Shown: positions 8,522 through 18,135 of the stretch, piece by piece | How the letters are laid out: each line of letters opens with the position of its first letter | How positions within the stretch are numbered: position 1 is the stretch's first letter | Assembly: GCF_001742145.1 (NCBI RefSeq) | Contig: NZ_CP015749.1 | Location: forward strand, 3,968,001-4,032,000 | Length of the DNA stretch: 64,000 nucleotides | Source of the DNA: Pectobacterium parmentieri | GTDB lineage: Bacteria; Pseudomonadota; Gammaproteobacteria; Enterobacterales; Enterobacteriaceae | Direction: 5' to 3' | Position numbers and translations under genes: made by a program | Notes under the pieces: model-generated | Told to the model about the DNA's origin: nothing | Databases searched by the model: none | What the model saw: the letters and a program-made list of their open reading frames with translations, nothing else

Positions 8522-11500
8522 ACTGGCTGCGCCTCCTCCCGTTATTGCTGGTTGCAGCACCACAGGCCTACAGCGCAGAAACCGCGTCACCAGAGCAGTT
8601 CCTGATGGAGCAGGTACGTTTGGGAGAGGCCAGCAGCAAAGACGATCTCGTGCGCCAGTCGCTCTATCGACTGGAACTGATCAACCCGGATAACCCCGAT
8701 GTTATCGCCGCCAGACTACGGCTGGTGCTGCGTCAAGGCGATCAGGCGCAGGCGCGTCTGCAGTTGGAAAAGCTGAAAACTGTGGCACCTGACTCCGCAG
8801 TCTACCGTCAGTCAGAAATAACGCTGGCGTTAACGCAAGAAGAGCCGCGTAAACAATTACAACAGGCGCGCTTGTTATCTACCGCTGGGCGCTATGCGGA
8901 AGCCAAAGTGCAGTACGACGCGCTCTTTCACGGTGATCCGCCCACGCTCGATCTTGCCGTGGAGTATTGGCGTCTGATCTCGCGTTTACCCAATCAGGAA
9001 CCCGTCGCCATTAAGCAACTAGAGGCGCTGGATCGCATTTACCCTAACAACGTCCCGCTGCGCATGGTGCTGTCACGTCTACTTTTCAGTCAGGATCGTA
9101 ATGAGCAGGCCTACCCTTTATTGAAACAGCTTTCTAGCGATCCCGTCGGTCGCGGGCAGGCCGCGTCGCTATGGCTGGAAATTATCGGCCGGATGCCGGT
9201 CACACCGCAAAGCGTGGCTGAACTAAGCCGTTTTCTGGCCGTGTTTGATGAAGGTGAACAGGCAGAAACCGCACGTAAAGAACTCAGTCGTCGGCAGGGA
9301 ATACTCGCCGACCCTGTTTATCAGGGGCGGCTGCGTGCGCTGGCGCAGATTGAGGGTGGCGGTGGCAATAGCGCCACACTTAACGAGTTAAATAAAGCGC
9401 TGACCGCCACGCCAAACGATCCTGAACTGATCGGCGCAATTGGTCTGATTTACCTGCGCGCTGGCGATCGGGTAACAGCACTGGCGCAGTTCCAAAAAGC
9501 ATTACAGGCAGATGTAAATCGCCTGAACAGCGGTAAATGGGAAGGGCTCATCCAAAGCACACAGTATTGGGCCACCATTGCGGAAGGTGACAACGCGCTG
9601 AAGGCCAACAATCTACCGCTGGCGCAGCAGAAATATCAGCAGGCACGCCAGATGGATAATACCAATGCCTATGCGCTGATTGGTCTAGGCGATGTTGCCG
9701 TTGCCAGCAAAAATGATGCCACCGCCCAGCAGTTCTATCAACAGGCTTTGCACCTCGAACCCGGCAATGACAACGCCTTGCGCGGTCTGGTCGGTATTTA
9801 CCAACGCCAATCGCCGGAGAAAGCGCTGGCTTACCTCAACAGCCTGTCGCGCAGCCAGCAGAATACGATGCGGGAAACACTTACCGCACTGCAACTCGAT
9901 ATCCTGAAGCAGCAGGCGGACCAGTTGTCGGAACAGCAGCAGTGGGCGCAGGCGGAGGAGAAATACCGTCAGGCGAATCAGCAGGACCCGAACGATGTCT
10001 GGCTGGCCTATCACTATGCCCAGACACTGCGCCAACTCGGGCAAACACAGCAGGCGGACAACACAGTACAACGTGCTACTGCCGTGCCACCAGCCAGCGC
10101 GGAGAAGAACTACGTCTACTCACTTTACCTGTCGTCCACTAACCGCGATGAGCAAGCACTCGCTCACCTGAACGCGCTGCCTACTGCGCAGTGGAGCGCT
10201 GACATGCGCGATTTATCTCAGCGCCTGACCATTCAGACCACGCTGGCGAAAGCAGAAGCGATGCGCGATGTGGGTGACGAACCCGCTGCCATTGCATTCC
10301 TGCGCCAGCAACCGGTGGATACACGTATCGATCTGCTACTGGCAGACTGGGCGCTGGCGCGGGGGGAATACACGACAGCGCTGACCGAATATCAACGCAT
10401 CCGCACGCGAGAACCACAGAACCCTGACGCACAACTGGGCGAGATCGACGCGTTTATCGCGCAGGGCCGCCAAGATGACGCTCGCCAGCGTCTGAACCAA
10501 CTCCCAACGCAGGCAGCGGACACACTCAACGGCAAGCGGCGCGTCGCCAACGCCTGGCAAGCGGTAGGCAATCCGCAAAAATCAACAGCGCTTTTCCGTC
10601 AGCTAAAAATCGATGCACAGAAAGAACCGATCGGTCAGGGAAAAGCATTGGTCTACCGCGATGCGGCACGGGTTGAACAACAGCAATCACAACCTGAACA
10701 GGCGCAGCAGGACTATAAACAGGCCATGGTCGCCAGCGGCATGACTCCCGCGCTACCGCAAAGCGACGATGACTACACCCGATTGACGCGTAATAACCGC
10801 AGCGACGACTGGCTACAACGCAGCATCCGCGCCGATGCCGCAGACCTGTATCGCAAACAGGATATTACCGTCACCCTCGATCATGATTACTCAAGTTCGA
10901 GCGGCACCGGGGGGATTTCCGACCTAAGCGCCCACAACACCCTGTTGCAGGTAGATATGCCGCTGTACGATGGCCGTGCCTTCTTCCGCACCGATACCGT
11001 GCAGATGAACGCCGGTTCCTTCTCGACGGACAGTACCGGTGCCTACCGGGAAACCTTCGGCACCTGCGCCACGCGGGACTGTTTCGACGGCAAATCGCAG
11101 AAAGCCACCGGCACCAGCGTCGCCGCAGGCTGGAAAAACGACCGTTGGTCAGCGGATATCGGCACCACGCCGCTCGGCTTTGACGTGGTCGATATCGTCG
11201 GTGGCGCAAGCTACAGCGGTGACTGGCGGCAAATCGGCTGGACGGCGACCGCCTCGCGCCGCCCGATCTCCAGCTCATTACTGGCATTTAGCGGCACCAG
11301 AGATCCAGGCACTGGCATTACCTGGGGTGGCGTGCGTGCAACGGGTGTCAGCCTTGGTTTGAGCTACGATCGAGGCGAAGCACACGGCGTCTGGAGTGAT
11401 TTCAGCGTCCACCAGATTACCGGTAAAAACGTGGCCGATAACGATCGCGCCCGTGCGATGGCAGGCTACTACTACAAGTTGATTAACGAAGATAACCGAC

Positions 11501-11982
11501 GCGTCACGGTCGGCCTGAACAGCATGTGGTGGCGTCACCAGAAAGACTTAAGCGGCTACTCACTCGGTCAGGGTGGCTACTACAGCCCGCAGCAATACTT
11601 TTCGCTGGGCGTGCCAGTGAACTATCGGCAGCGGACAGAAAACTGGTCATGGGAACTCGGCGGATCGCTATCGTGGTCACGCTCCTCCACCAAAAACCAG
11701 CGCCGCTACCCGCTAACTGGCCTGCTCGGTAACGCCGCGCTCACCGACAGAGACACCATCGAGCAGGGAAGTAGCAGTTCCGGCTTCGGCTATACGGCAC
11801 GTGCAGTCGTCGAACGCCGCCTCAGCTCACACTGGACGCTGGGTGTCGGTATTGATATTCAGCAAGCGAAAGATTACACCCCAAGCCACGGCCTCCTCTA
11901 CCTGCGCTACTCCGCGGCCGGCTGGCAGGGCGATCTCGACAGCCCGCCGCAGCCGCTTACGCCTTACGCGGACTTTAAGTAA
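8503..11982 (+). CDS. bcsC: Cellulose synthase outer-membrane TPR/porin subunit BcsC
   Basis: BcsC exports cellulose across the outer membrane. It has a long periplasmic superhelix of tetratricopeptide repeats and a C-terminal beta-barrel. The product is 1159 aa, close to the E. coli length. A signal peptide (LLPLLLVAAPQAYSA) leads into about 800 residues of TPR-type repeats with recurring A.Y..A patterns. The last roughly 340 residues are rich in alternating aromatic and polar strands (DITVTLDHDYSSSSG onward) and end in a terminal strand typical of outer-membrane barrels. The start overlaps bcsZ. The operon ends here, followed by a hairpin at 12003. Confidence 0.95.
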   Translation: MHNNTVNWLRLLPLLLVAAPQAYSAETASPEQFLMEQVRLGEASSKDDLVRQSLYRLELINPDNPDVIAARLRLVLRQGDQAQARLQLEKLKTVAPDSAVYRQSEITLALTQEEPRKQLQQARLLSTAGRYAEAKVQYDALFHGDPPTLDLAVEYWRLISRLPNQEPVAIKQLEALDRIYPNNVPLRMVLSRLLFSQDRNEQAYPLLKQLSSDPVGRGQAASLWLEIIGRMPVTPQSVAELSRFLAVFDEGEQAETARKELSRRQGILADPVYQGRLRALAQIEGGGGNSATLNELNKALTATPNDPELIGAIGLIYLRAGDRVTALAQFQKALQADVNRLNSGKWEGLIQSTQYWATIAEGDNALKANNLPLAQQKYQQARQMDNTNAYALIGLGDVAVASKNDATAQQFYQQALHLEPGNDNALRGLVGIYQRQSPEKALAYLNSLSRSQQNTMRETLTALQLDILKQQADQLSEQQQWAQAEEKYRQANQQDPNDVWLAYHYAQTLRQLGQTQQADNTVQRATAVPPASAEKNYVYSLYLSSTNRDEQALAHLNALPTAQWSADMRDLSQRLTIQTTLAKAEAMRDVGDEPAAIAFLRQQPVDTRIDLLLADWALARGEYTTALTEYQRIRTREPQNPDAQLGEIDAFIAQGRQDDARQRLNQLPTQAADTLNGKRRVANAWQAVGNPQKSTALFRQLKIDAQKEPIGQGKALVYRDAARVEQQQSQPEQAQQDYKQAMVASGMTPALPQSDDDYTRLTRNNRSDDWLQRSIRADAADLYRKQDITVTLDHDYSSSSGTGGISDLSAHNTLLQVDMPLYDGRAFFRTDTVQMNAGSFSTDSTGAYRETFGTCATRDCFDGKSQKATGTSVAAGWKNDRWSADIGTTPLGFDVVDIVGGASYSGDWRQIGWTATASRRPISSSLLAFSGTRDPGTGITWGGVRATGVSLGLSYDRGEAHGVWSDFSVHQITGKNVADNDRARAMAGYYYKLINEDNRRVTVGLNSMWWRHQKDLSGYSLGQGGYYSPQQYFSLGVPVNYRQRTENWSWELGGSLSWSRSSTKNQRRYPLTGLLGNAALTDRDTIEQGSSSSGFGYTARAVVERRLSSHWTLGVGIDIQQAKDYTPSHGLLYLRYSAAGWQGDLDSPPQPLTPYADFK

Positions 11983-12002
11983 CCGTTCCCAGTTCAAACT
12001 TT

Positions 12003-12032
12003 ATAGGGTTTCCATCACAGCGGAAGCCCTAT
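12003..12032 (+). terminator. Hairpin downstream of bcsC
   Basis: An inverted repeat (atagggtttcc / ggaagccctat, one G-T pair) with an 8-nt loop follows the bcsC stop by about 20 nt. There is no strong T-run after it, so it may stabilise the mRNA end rather than terminate alone. The rest of 11983-12328 is AT-rich and shows no other feature besides the ribosome-binding site of the next gene. Confidence 0.5.
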
Positions 12033-12328
12033 GATCAATATCACAAAAGATATAATCCCAAACATTTTATTGAAACACACAGAGAATGGGTGACTGTTCA
12101 AATGTTACATTGAAAACTGTGACAAAGAATTTTCACTGAATAATAATTACAAATAATTCACCAAAACATTATTTCACTCCCCTCACAAAATATAAAAATC
12201 AGCATAGCAAATAGAACAATAAAAACAGATAACAAATAGACTCGTCATGAAAGCGCAATACGAGTATGATTTGCGCTCTTGCCAAGCGATTGCGGCAATA
12301 AATATACACATCAATGGAGTGAAACACG

Positions 12329-13354
12329 ATGTCTTTATTCATGCAGTTACGTATATTTTTCCTTTTCACCATAACTCTCTTCGTATTCCCCGCCCTCGCG
12401 CAACCTTCTTCTGGGCTAACCTGTGGAATTTATACCAATGACAGTGGAGTTAAAGCTTATGTAATAAACTCACAGGTTTTGCAAAAAAAATACAAAGATG
12501 AATACATTACATCACGCTATACTCTGGATAATGGAAAGGTTAACATAATCTCAATTGATAGTTTAACCCCACCAGAAATAAATGAATTATTCGAACAGAA
12601 AAAAGTTAACGACTTTAATGAAGAGTACGTCTTAACAGAAGAAAAAAACTGTAAAGATAATATTGGCATACCGAAAAGTAAAATAGGAAAAGAATGTTGG
12701 GATAATATAGATACGTGCTCTTGGTTAATAGTAGAAAGTGATGGGGATACACTAAAGGAATTATGCCAAGATAATTTTTATGCAGCCTGCCAACTTTGGC
12801 ATAATCGTATTTTCTTTCAGAATGAAATAAATACCATTACAGAAGAAACAAAAAATTTCGATATGCCACTAAAATCAGATCCAGAGTGGATCGAAGCCAT
12901 TACTGAATCATGCAGGTCTGGGCTATCAGAATTAATGTGTAATAATGCTGCCAGGTCATTGTGGAATAATGGACAATATCTTGCCGCAAGAGACGCACTG
13001 CAACTGGCTTGTAATACACGCGTGTGGGACCACTCAGTGTGTCAAAAAGCAGATGACTTACGTTCGCTCACAGCAAATGATATTGCCTCATCAGTATCTG
13101 GTTTGCCGGTAGGTCATTATGCAACACGCGGTGGTGACGTTGATTTTACTATCACAAAAAATGGCACGGTGATAATCAAAGGAAGCCCATCGGTTAAGGC
13201 TAAGCTCGATAATGGCCTGATTCGTATTCCACGCGATCTGGAAAAAGAAGCTATCGAACGCAGAAGTGATTTCATTTTCCGCCGTGCTGGAGAAAATAAG
13301 CTGATCAGTCTCGATAGCGAGAATACGTTCAAAGTCTATGAATTGCAGAAATGA
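12329..13354 (+). CDS. Hypothetical secreted protein with ten cysteines
   Basis: I do not recognise this family. The 341-aa product starts with a clear signal peptide (FFLFTITLFVFPALA|QPSS), so it should be exported. The mature part has ten cysteines, suggesting several disulfides. The middle section (about residues 125-245) contains short helical stretches with paired cysteines (LCQDNFYAACQLW, SCRSGLSELMCNNAARSLW, LACNTRVWDHSVCQKADDL) reminiscent of Sel1-like or other cysteine-rich helical repeats. A beta-rich C-terminal part follows. The start is supported by GGAG 9 nt upstream. The gene is AT-rich compared with bcsC and ggt and lies alone between them, which suggests acquired DNA. Confidence 0.75.
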   Translation: MSLFMQLRIFFLFTITLFVFPALAQPSSGLTCGIYTNDSGVKAYVINSQVLQKKYKDEYITSRYTLDNGKVNIISIDSLTPPEINELFEQKKVNDFNEEYVLTEEKNCKDNIGIPKSKIGKECWDNIDTCSWLIVESDGDTLKELCQDNFYAACQLWHNRIFFQNEINTITEETKNFDMPLKSDPEWIEAITESCRSGLSELMCNNAARSLWNNGQYLAARDALQLACNTRVWDHSVCQKADDLRSLTANDIASSVSGLPVGHYATRGGDVDFTITKNGTVIIKGSPSVKAKLDNGLIRIPRDLEKEAIERRSDFIFRRAGENKLISLDSENTFKVYELQK

Positions 13355-13457
13355 GAGCAATCAGCGACCAAATCTTTTCTCTGATTACTTGGTCATCACA
13401 AGCATGACATCACTGACATCAGGGGCGGCAAACCGCCTCCCCCGAAGCCCCTTAACA

Positions 13458-15251
13458 TCAATACCCTATCGCTGCCCCTGCCGGGCGGCGGATATCATTT
13501 GCTCCATACAGGTAGCCTTCGCGCACTTTACCGGATACCGCCGAGTCATTACCCGAATCCGCTGGTGTCACGCCCGCCGCGCCCGGTAAACCGACCAGAA
13601 TCAGCTCCGCTGCGCCCCAGGGAGTCTGCTCTACCATTTTGTAGCCGCGCTGCTTCAGCAAGTTCAGCGTATCGACAGACAGCCCGCGCTGTTCGTAATA
13701 CACTTCATCCGGCAACCACTGGTGATGGATGCGCGGTGCATCTACCGCTTCCTGTGGTGCCATGCCGTGGTCGATGATGTTTAGCGCCGTTTGCAGCGTG
13801 ATAGTGATAATGCGTGAACCACCGGGCGAACCGAGCACCATGAAGATTTTGCCGTCTTTCGTCACCAATGACGGGCTCATGGACGAAAGTGGGCGCTTAC
13901 CGGGGGCGATCGAATTACGTTCCCCCTGCACCAATCCGTACAGGTTTTTCTCGCCAACTTTAACGGTAAAGTCATCCATTTCGTTATTGAGGAAGAAGCC
14001 CGTACCCGGCGCAATCACCACCGACCCAAAACGCCCGTTCACGGTATACGTGGTGGACACCGCGTTGCCCTGATTATCCACAATAGAATAGTGCGTGGTT
14101 TCCGGTCGCTCGTGCGGGCCAATCCCCGGCTGTACGTTTTTGGATGGCGTCGCGTTTTCCGGTTCGATTTGTTTACGGATTTCGGCAGCGTAATCCTTAC
14201 TCAGCAAACGTTCGACAGGATTGCTGACAAACGCCGGGTCACCGAGGTAGGTATTGCGGTCCATGTATGCGTGACGCATCGCTTCGGTCATCACATGAAC
14301 GGTGGCTGCCGAATTAAAGCCCGTCTTCTTCAGATCATAGCCTTCGACAATATTGAGAATTTCACACATCGTGACGCCACCGGAACTGGGCGGCGGTGAA
14401 GAGACAAATTGATAACCACGATAGTTACAGGTTACTGGTGCCGTTTCGGTAATGCGATAATCGGCAAAATCAGCCGCCGTCAGGATGCCACCGCCCTGCT
14501 TCGCCGCCTGCTCCACTGCCTGTGGGATCGTGCCCTTGTAGAAGGCATCCGGCCCTTTAGCAGAAATCGCCGCCAGCGTATTCGCCAGATCGGTTTGCAC
14601 CAGTTTGTCACCCGGTTGCAACGGGCTGCCGTCAGGGCGCAGGAAGATGCGCGCGGCTTCAGGATCGGCCTTAAAACGTTTGATGGTGGTATCCAAAATG
14701 TCGGTATCCGCACGTGTGAGTTCAAAGCCCTCACGCGCCAACTTAATCGCCGGTGCCATCACCTGCTCACGCGTCAATTTGCCGTATTTTTGCAGCGCAG
14801 TATCCAGCCCCAGCACCGTTCCCGGTACGCCGGCGGCCAGATAGCCGTACAGGCTCGCGTCCTTTTTCACGCTCCCATCCGCATTCAGATACATGTTGGC
14901 GCTGGCCGCCGCGGGTGCCGTTTCACGGAAATTGATAAAGGTGTCTTTACCATCGGCCAGATGCAGCGTCATAAATCCACCGCCGCCGATATTGCCACAG
15001 CAGGGATTTACCACGGCCTGCGCATAGCCCACGGCCACGGCGGCATCAATCGCATTGCCGCCCATTTTCATGATATCGACGCCAATCTGCGAAGCCAGAT
15101 ACTGTGAGCTGACCACCATACCGTTTTTCGCTTCCACTGCGGGGGCAGAGGCCGCCTGCACGGTTCCACTCACCAGCAGCGCAGTCACACTCAGCGACAG
15201 CAGCCATTTTCCTGACGTCCTGCATCCCAATACCGTGTTTTTTATTCTCAT
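13458..15251 (-). CDS. ggt: Gamma-glutamyltranspeptidase (glutathione hydrolase)
   Basis: GGT is a periplasmic N-terminal nucleophile hydrolase. It cleaves glutathione and other gamma-glutamyl compounds or transfers the glutamyl group, and matures by self-cleavage. The product is 597 aa with a signal peptide ending near VQA. The autoprocessing site is TTHYS, with the new N-terminal catalytic threonine at about residue 385. The substrate-contacting motifs (NFRETAP, the SSGG-type loop PPPSSGG, and PGGSRI near residue 480) are present. It is a single-gene unit facing bcsC and the orphan gene at 12.3 kb. A terminator-like pairing (gaccaa/ttggtc) lies at 13370-13393. Confidence 0.95.
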   Translation of the reverse strand: MRIKNTVLGCRTSGKWLLSLSVTALLVSGTVQAASAPAVEAKNGMVVSSQYLASQIGVDIMKMGGNAIDAAVAVGYAQAVVNPCCGNIGGGGFMTLHLADGKDTFINFRETAPAAASANMYLNADGSVKKDASLYGYLAAGVPGTVLGLDTALQKYGKLTREQVMAPAIKLAREGFELTRADTDILDTTIKRFKADPEAARIFLRPDGSPLQPGDKLVQTDLANTLAAISAKGPDAFYKGTIPQAVEQAAKQGGGILTAADFADYRITETAPVTCNYRGYQFVSSPPPSSGGVTMCEILNIVEGYDLKKTGFNSAATVHVMTEAMRHAYMDRNTYLGDPAFVSNPVERLLSKDYAAEIRKQIEPENATPSKNVQPGIGPHERPETTHYSIVDNQGNAVSTTYTVNGRFGSVVIAPGTGFFLNNEMDDFTVKVGEKNLYGLVQGERNSIAPGKRPLSSMSPSLVTKDGKIFMVLGSPGGSRIITITLQTALNIIDHGMAPQEAVDAPRIHHQWLPDEVYYEQRGLSVDTLNLLKQRGYKMVEQTPWGAAELILVGLPGAAGVTPADSGNDSAVSGKVREGYLYGANDIRRPAGAAIGY

Positions 15252-15460
15252 GAAGACCCCTTTACCCCGTTGATGTTACTCACCGTATTTTATGACTACC
15301 CTTTCGACAAGGTTTTGCAACGTCCGCGCCAACAAACGGCAGCGGCTTAACAAACTCACTAACGGCAGTAAAAAGCGTAGGAAAGGCATGAGAAATTGCG
15401 AGCATATCATGCCACCTTTGCGACCCGGCACGTTCTATACGCACCGTCACAAGGCAACGT

Positions 15461-15510
15461 GATAAAAAACCGCCCCGCAAAAGAAAGGAACAAATAAGGA
15501 TGCGGGGCGG
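15461..15510 (-). terminator. Rho-independent terminator of lgoT
   Basis: A perfect 10-bp stem (ccgccccgca / tgcggggcgg) encloses a 21-nt loop. Read on the minus strand it is followed by a run of six T residues (15464-15469). It lies just past the lgoT stop codon. Confidence 0.85.
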
Positions 15511-15517
15511 CGGAGAA

Positions 15518-16867
15518 CTAATCCTTACGAGGATCGCTAATCGGTTGACGAACGAGGAAGACGTAGGCCAGCGCGCCCAATACCGTCACACAGCCACAGA
15601 TGATCAGCGCCAGACGGAAGGAATTCGTGGTATCGACAATAAAGCCGGTCACAATCGGGGCGAATGATGCACAGATGAAGCTAGCAAAGTTTTGGATACT
15701 GCCGACCGATGCCGTCATACGCGACGCGACAGCAACATGGATCAGCCCCCAGCACGATGTTCCCGCAAAGTGGATGCAGAACAACGCCATACTAATCAGT
15801 GACACTGCTTCGATTGAGGTTGTCGCCTGTGGCACCACAAAAGTAAAAGCCGCAGAGCACAACATACCCGCAATGATGCAGATTTTACGGCTCTTGATCG
15901 GTTCCATTCCCTTTTTCACTAACCAATCCGTGACATAGCCGTTCACCAGCATCCCAGCGGCACCAAACAGGAAGGGGATCGCGGCCATCAGACCCGTGCT
16001 TTTTAAATCCAGATTATAAGCCGTTTGTAGATAACCAGGCAGCCAGGCCAAATATAGCCATGCGGTATAGTTGATGCCGCTAAAACCCAGCATCATGCCC
16101 CACATCGTGCGGTTACGGAACAGACTGCGCCATTCAATAAAACTCAACGGATCGCGGCGAGCGTTCACACTACCCGCGTTCAGGTAATTCTGCTCATCAG
16201 CGGTGAGTTCAATCTGCTCACGGTTGCGATACAACATATACCAGCCGATGGCGAGGAAAATGCCGAATAGGCCAATGGTAATGAACATACCGCGCCAACC
16301 CATGACTAACATCATCGCCGCCAGAATGGGGGGGCTTATCGCAACACCAATCGTTGAAGCCGCATTAAAGATCCCCATCGGGCGGCCACGTTCTTTGATG
16401 TTAAACCAGTCGTTGATCACCTTCACGCCACATGGGTTCATCGGTGCTTCGCCAATCCCCATACCAATACGGACCAGTACGAACTGGGTGAAGCTGTGTA
16501 CCATGCCAGACAGCGCCTGAAACAGTGACCAGAAAAACATCCCAAGTCCCAGCATAATGCGCGGGCCTTTACGATCCAGTAACGGTCCACAAGGGAGTTG
16601 CGCAATCCCGTAGGCAAGAGAGAAAACGGAGAGCAATGCACCGATTTCTGTCGCACTCAGCCCCAATTCCTGACGAATCGTTAGGTTAGCCACCGAAAGA
16701 GAACTTCGGTCGAGATAATTAATCACTGCGGCAAAAAATAGCAGAATCATTGCGGTAGTTTGAATACGTTTAATTCGACTACTGCGCTGAATCATTCCCT
16801 CTGGCGGTGCTGAAGAACGGGTATCAAACGAAGAACGCGGGTCTAGCGTTATATTATTCTTTTCCAC
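15518..16867 (-). CDS. lgoT: L-galactonate transporter LgoT (MFS, anion:cation symporter family)
   Basis: LgoT is a major facilitator carrier that imports L-galactonate with protons. The product is 449 aa with a soluble basic N-terminus and 12 predicted helices. The first helix carries the ACS-family signature (AVINYLDRSSLSVA). GPLLDRKGPR is the MFS loop 2-3 motif. The sequence closely matches what I remember of E. coli YjjL/LgoT, including the C-terminus VRQPISDPRKD. The start is GTG at 16865-16867 with AGGAG seven bases upstream. It sits beside lgoR and lgoD, the E. coli partners. The adjacent shared motif at 17065-17085 is a candidate LgoR operator. Confidence 0.9.
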   Translation of the reverse strand: MEKNNITLDPRSSFDTRSSAPPEGMIQRSSRIKRIQTTAMILLFFAAVINYLDRSSLSVANLTIRQELGLSATEIGALLSVFSLAYGIAQLPCGPLLDRKGPRIMLGLGMFFWSLFQALSGMVHSFTQFVLVRIGMGIGEAPMNPCGVKVINDWFNIKERGRPMGIFNAASTIGVAISPPILAAMMLVMGWRGMFITIGLFGIFLAIGWYMLYRNREQIELTADEQNYLNAGSVNARRDPLSFIEWRSLFRNRTMWGMMLGFSGINYTAWLYLAWLPGYLQTAYNLDLKSTGLMAAIPFLFGAAGMLVNGYVTDWLVKKGMEPIKSRKICIIAGMLCSAAFTFVVPQATTSIEAVSLISMALFCIHFAGTSCWGLIHVAVASRMTASVGSIQNFASFICASFAPIVTGFIVDTTNSFRLALIICGCVTVLGALAYVFLVRQPISDPRKD

Positions 16868-17064
16868 GTCTGGCTCCTGGATATTATAATTTTATCTTTA
16901 CTCAGCGCAGGGTTGAGTAAAGTGGTTTTAAACGGAAAGCAATGAAATACGTCATCACCACTCACGAATTTTTATTAATAAAGTCGACTTCTCGTGAGCA
17001 TAGATAAGAGATATTTCTCAGGCGTTTTTATTTTGATAAAACCGTGCTCTTGATAATGGTTTAT

Positions 17065-17085
17065 GGTTTTTAATCGGTTTTTAAT
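17065..17085 (-). promoter_or_regulatory. Candidate LgoR operator, copy B (lgoT side)
   Basis: On the minus strand this reads cattaaaaaccgatt followed by aaaaac. The 15-mer cattaaaaaccgatt is identical to one in the lgoR-lgoD intergenic region at 18017. On the plus strand it appears as two adjacent 11-mers, ggtttttaatc and ggtttttaatg. It overlaps the lgoR stop codon and lies about 200 bp upstream of lgoT. The role is inferred from recurrence at both promoters of the module. Confidence 0.5.
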
Positions 17086-17995
17086 GATCGGCCTGAACCG
17101 TCTGGTTAATTGAGCGAATCATCGATTGTTTAGCTGAATTCAAATGGTTACGCAGCGCCAGCGTAGCGTCCAGATCGCTTCGGCAAATCAACGCGCTGAG
17201 GATGGTCATGTGCTCGTCAATCGCGATGATGTTGCGCTGTTTGAGATCGCTTTCATCCCACTGGTAGTGGAAATGAAATATCACGGAGATAATTTCAAGC
17301 GACTGATCAAAAAAGACATTTTCGGCAGCAGAAAGTAAAAGTGCATGAAAGTTACGGTCAAGCTGCGAGAACATACGAAAGCTGTTGCCAATGCTGTCAC
17401 GTAACATACGGTGGCGCTCCAGCAAGGTTTTGGCCTGTAGCCAGCGGGGGTCATCGTCCGGCAAATTGAGGAAATGTTGCAGAGCATGCGTCTCCAACAT
17501 TTCCCGCAATTCAAATAACTGTTCCGCGTATGCCTGATCGAACTCTTTCATACTCCACTGCCCACGCTTTTCATTCTGAATCAGGTTGTAGCGCCCAAAT
17601 TTTAACAGATACTCGCGCACCACTACCGGGCTGACACCCGCGTCACGCGCGAGCTGTAGTTCTGAAAAGACCTCTCCGACACGGAGCTGACGCTGGTTGA
17701 TCATGGTGAAAAACGCCTGCTCGAAAATACGGTTTTGCTCATCCATCGGCGCGGTAATACAGGTGAACCCATCGTCATGGTCGGGTTTTCGGGCAATCAC
17801 ATAATCGCTGCCAACCTGTGTAAGCACACCGCAGTCACGCAGATGAACCAGAATATGACGCACCGTTGTGCGGCTGATGTTATACATCTCCGCCAGCGCA
17901 TTTTGCGACGGCAGAGGCGACGGAATATGACCACGGGCCATATCGTCGATAATCTGATTAATAACATTGTGACGTAAATTTTGTGAACGGCTCAT
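17081..17995 (-). CDS. lgoR: GntR-family (FadR/FCD type) regulator of L-galactonate catabolism
   Basis: LgoR is a DNA-binding regulator with an N-terminal winged helix and a C-terminal all-helical FCD ligand domain. The product is 304 aa. The recognition-helix region is LAEMYNISRTTVRHIL (about residues 32-47). The FCD domain spans roughly 130-290 and includes ELREMLETHAL. It closely resembles E. coli YjjM/LgoR as I recall it. I use the ATG at 17995 (MSRSQNLRHN), which has AAAAGGAG directly upstream, rather than an in-frame ATG 60 nt further upstream. It lies between lgoT and divergent lgoD and likely controls both through the shared cattaaaaaccgatt motif. Confidence 0.9.
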   Translation of the reverse strand: MSRSQNLRHNVINQIIDDMARGHIPSPLPSQNALAEMYNISRTTVRHILVHLRDCGVLTQVGSDYVIARKPDHDDGFTCITAPMDEQNRIFEQAFFTMINQRQLRVGEVFSELQLARDAGVSPVVVREYLLKFGRYNLIQNEKRGQWSMKEFDQAYAEQLFELREMLETHALQHFLNLPDDDPRWLQAKTLLERHRMLRDSIGNSFRMFSQLDRNFHALLLSAAENVFFDQSLEIISVIFHFHYQWDESDLKQRNIIAIDEHMTILSALICRSDLDATLALRNHLNSAKQSMIRSINQTVQADH

Positions 17996-18016
17996 GAGAG
18001 ATCTCCTTTTTTCATA

Positions 18017-18039
18017 CATTAAAAACCGATTTAAAACAT
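18017..18039 (+). promoter_or_regulatory. Candidate LgoR operator, copy A (lgoR-lgoD divergent promoter)
   Basis: The sequence contains cattaaaaaccgatt, identical over 15 bases to the lgoT-side copy at 17065-17085. It lies 22 bp upstream of lgoR and about 100 bp upstream of lgoD. Function is inferred from position and recurrence. Confidence 0.5.
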
Positions 18040-18135
18040 TTTTATGAGTCCGCATTCACAATTTACAGCGCCTGTCTCTCATCAATATTTTTTTTCATCA
18101 ATATCTGAAAAAACAAAAAACAGGAGAGAATAATC

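Noticed and set aside
12247..12441. 64-aa reading frame overlapping the secreted ten-cysteine protein
   Set aside because: It overlaps the better-supported gene in another frame and lacks a ribosome-binding site.
15280..15480. 66-aa frame between lgoT and ggt
   Set aside because: It runs into the lgoT terminator region and shows no protein character.
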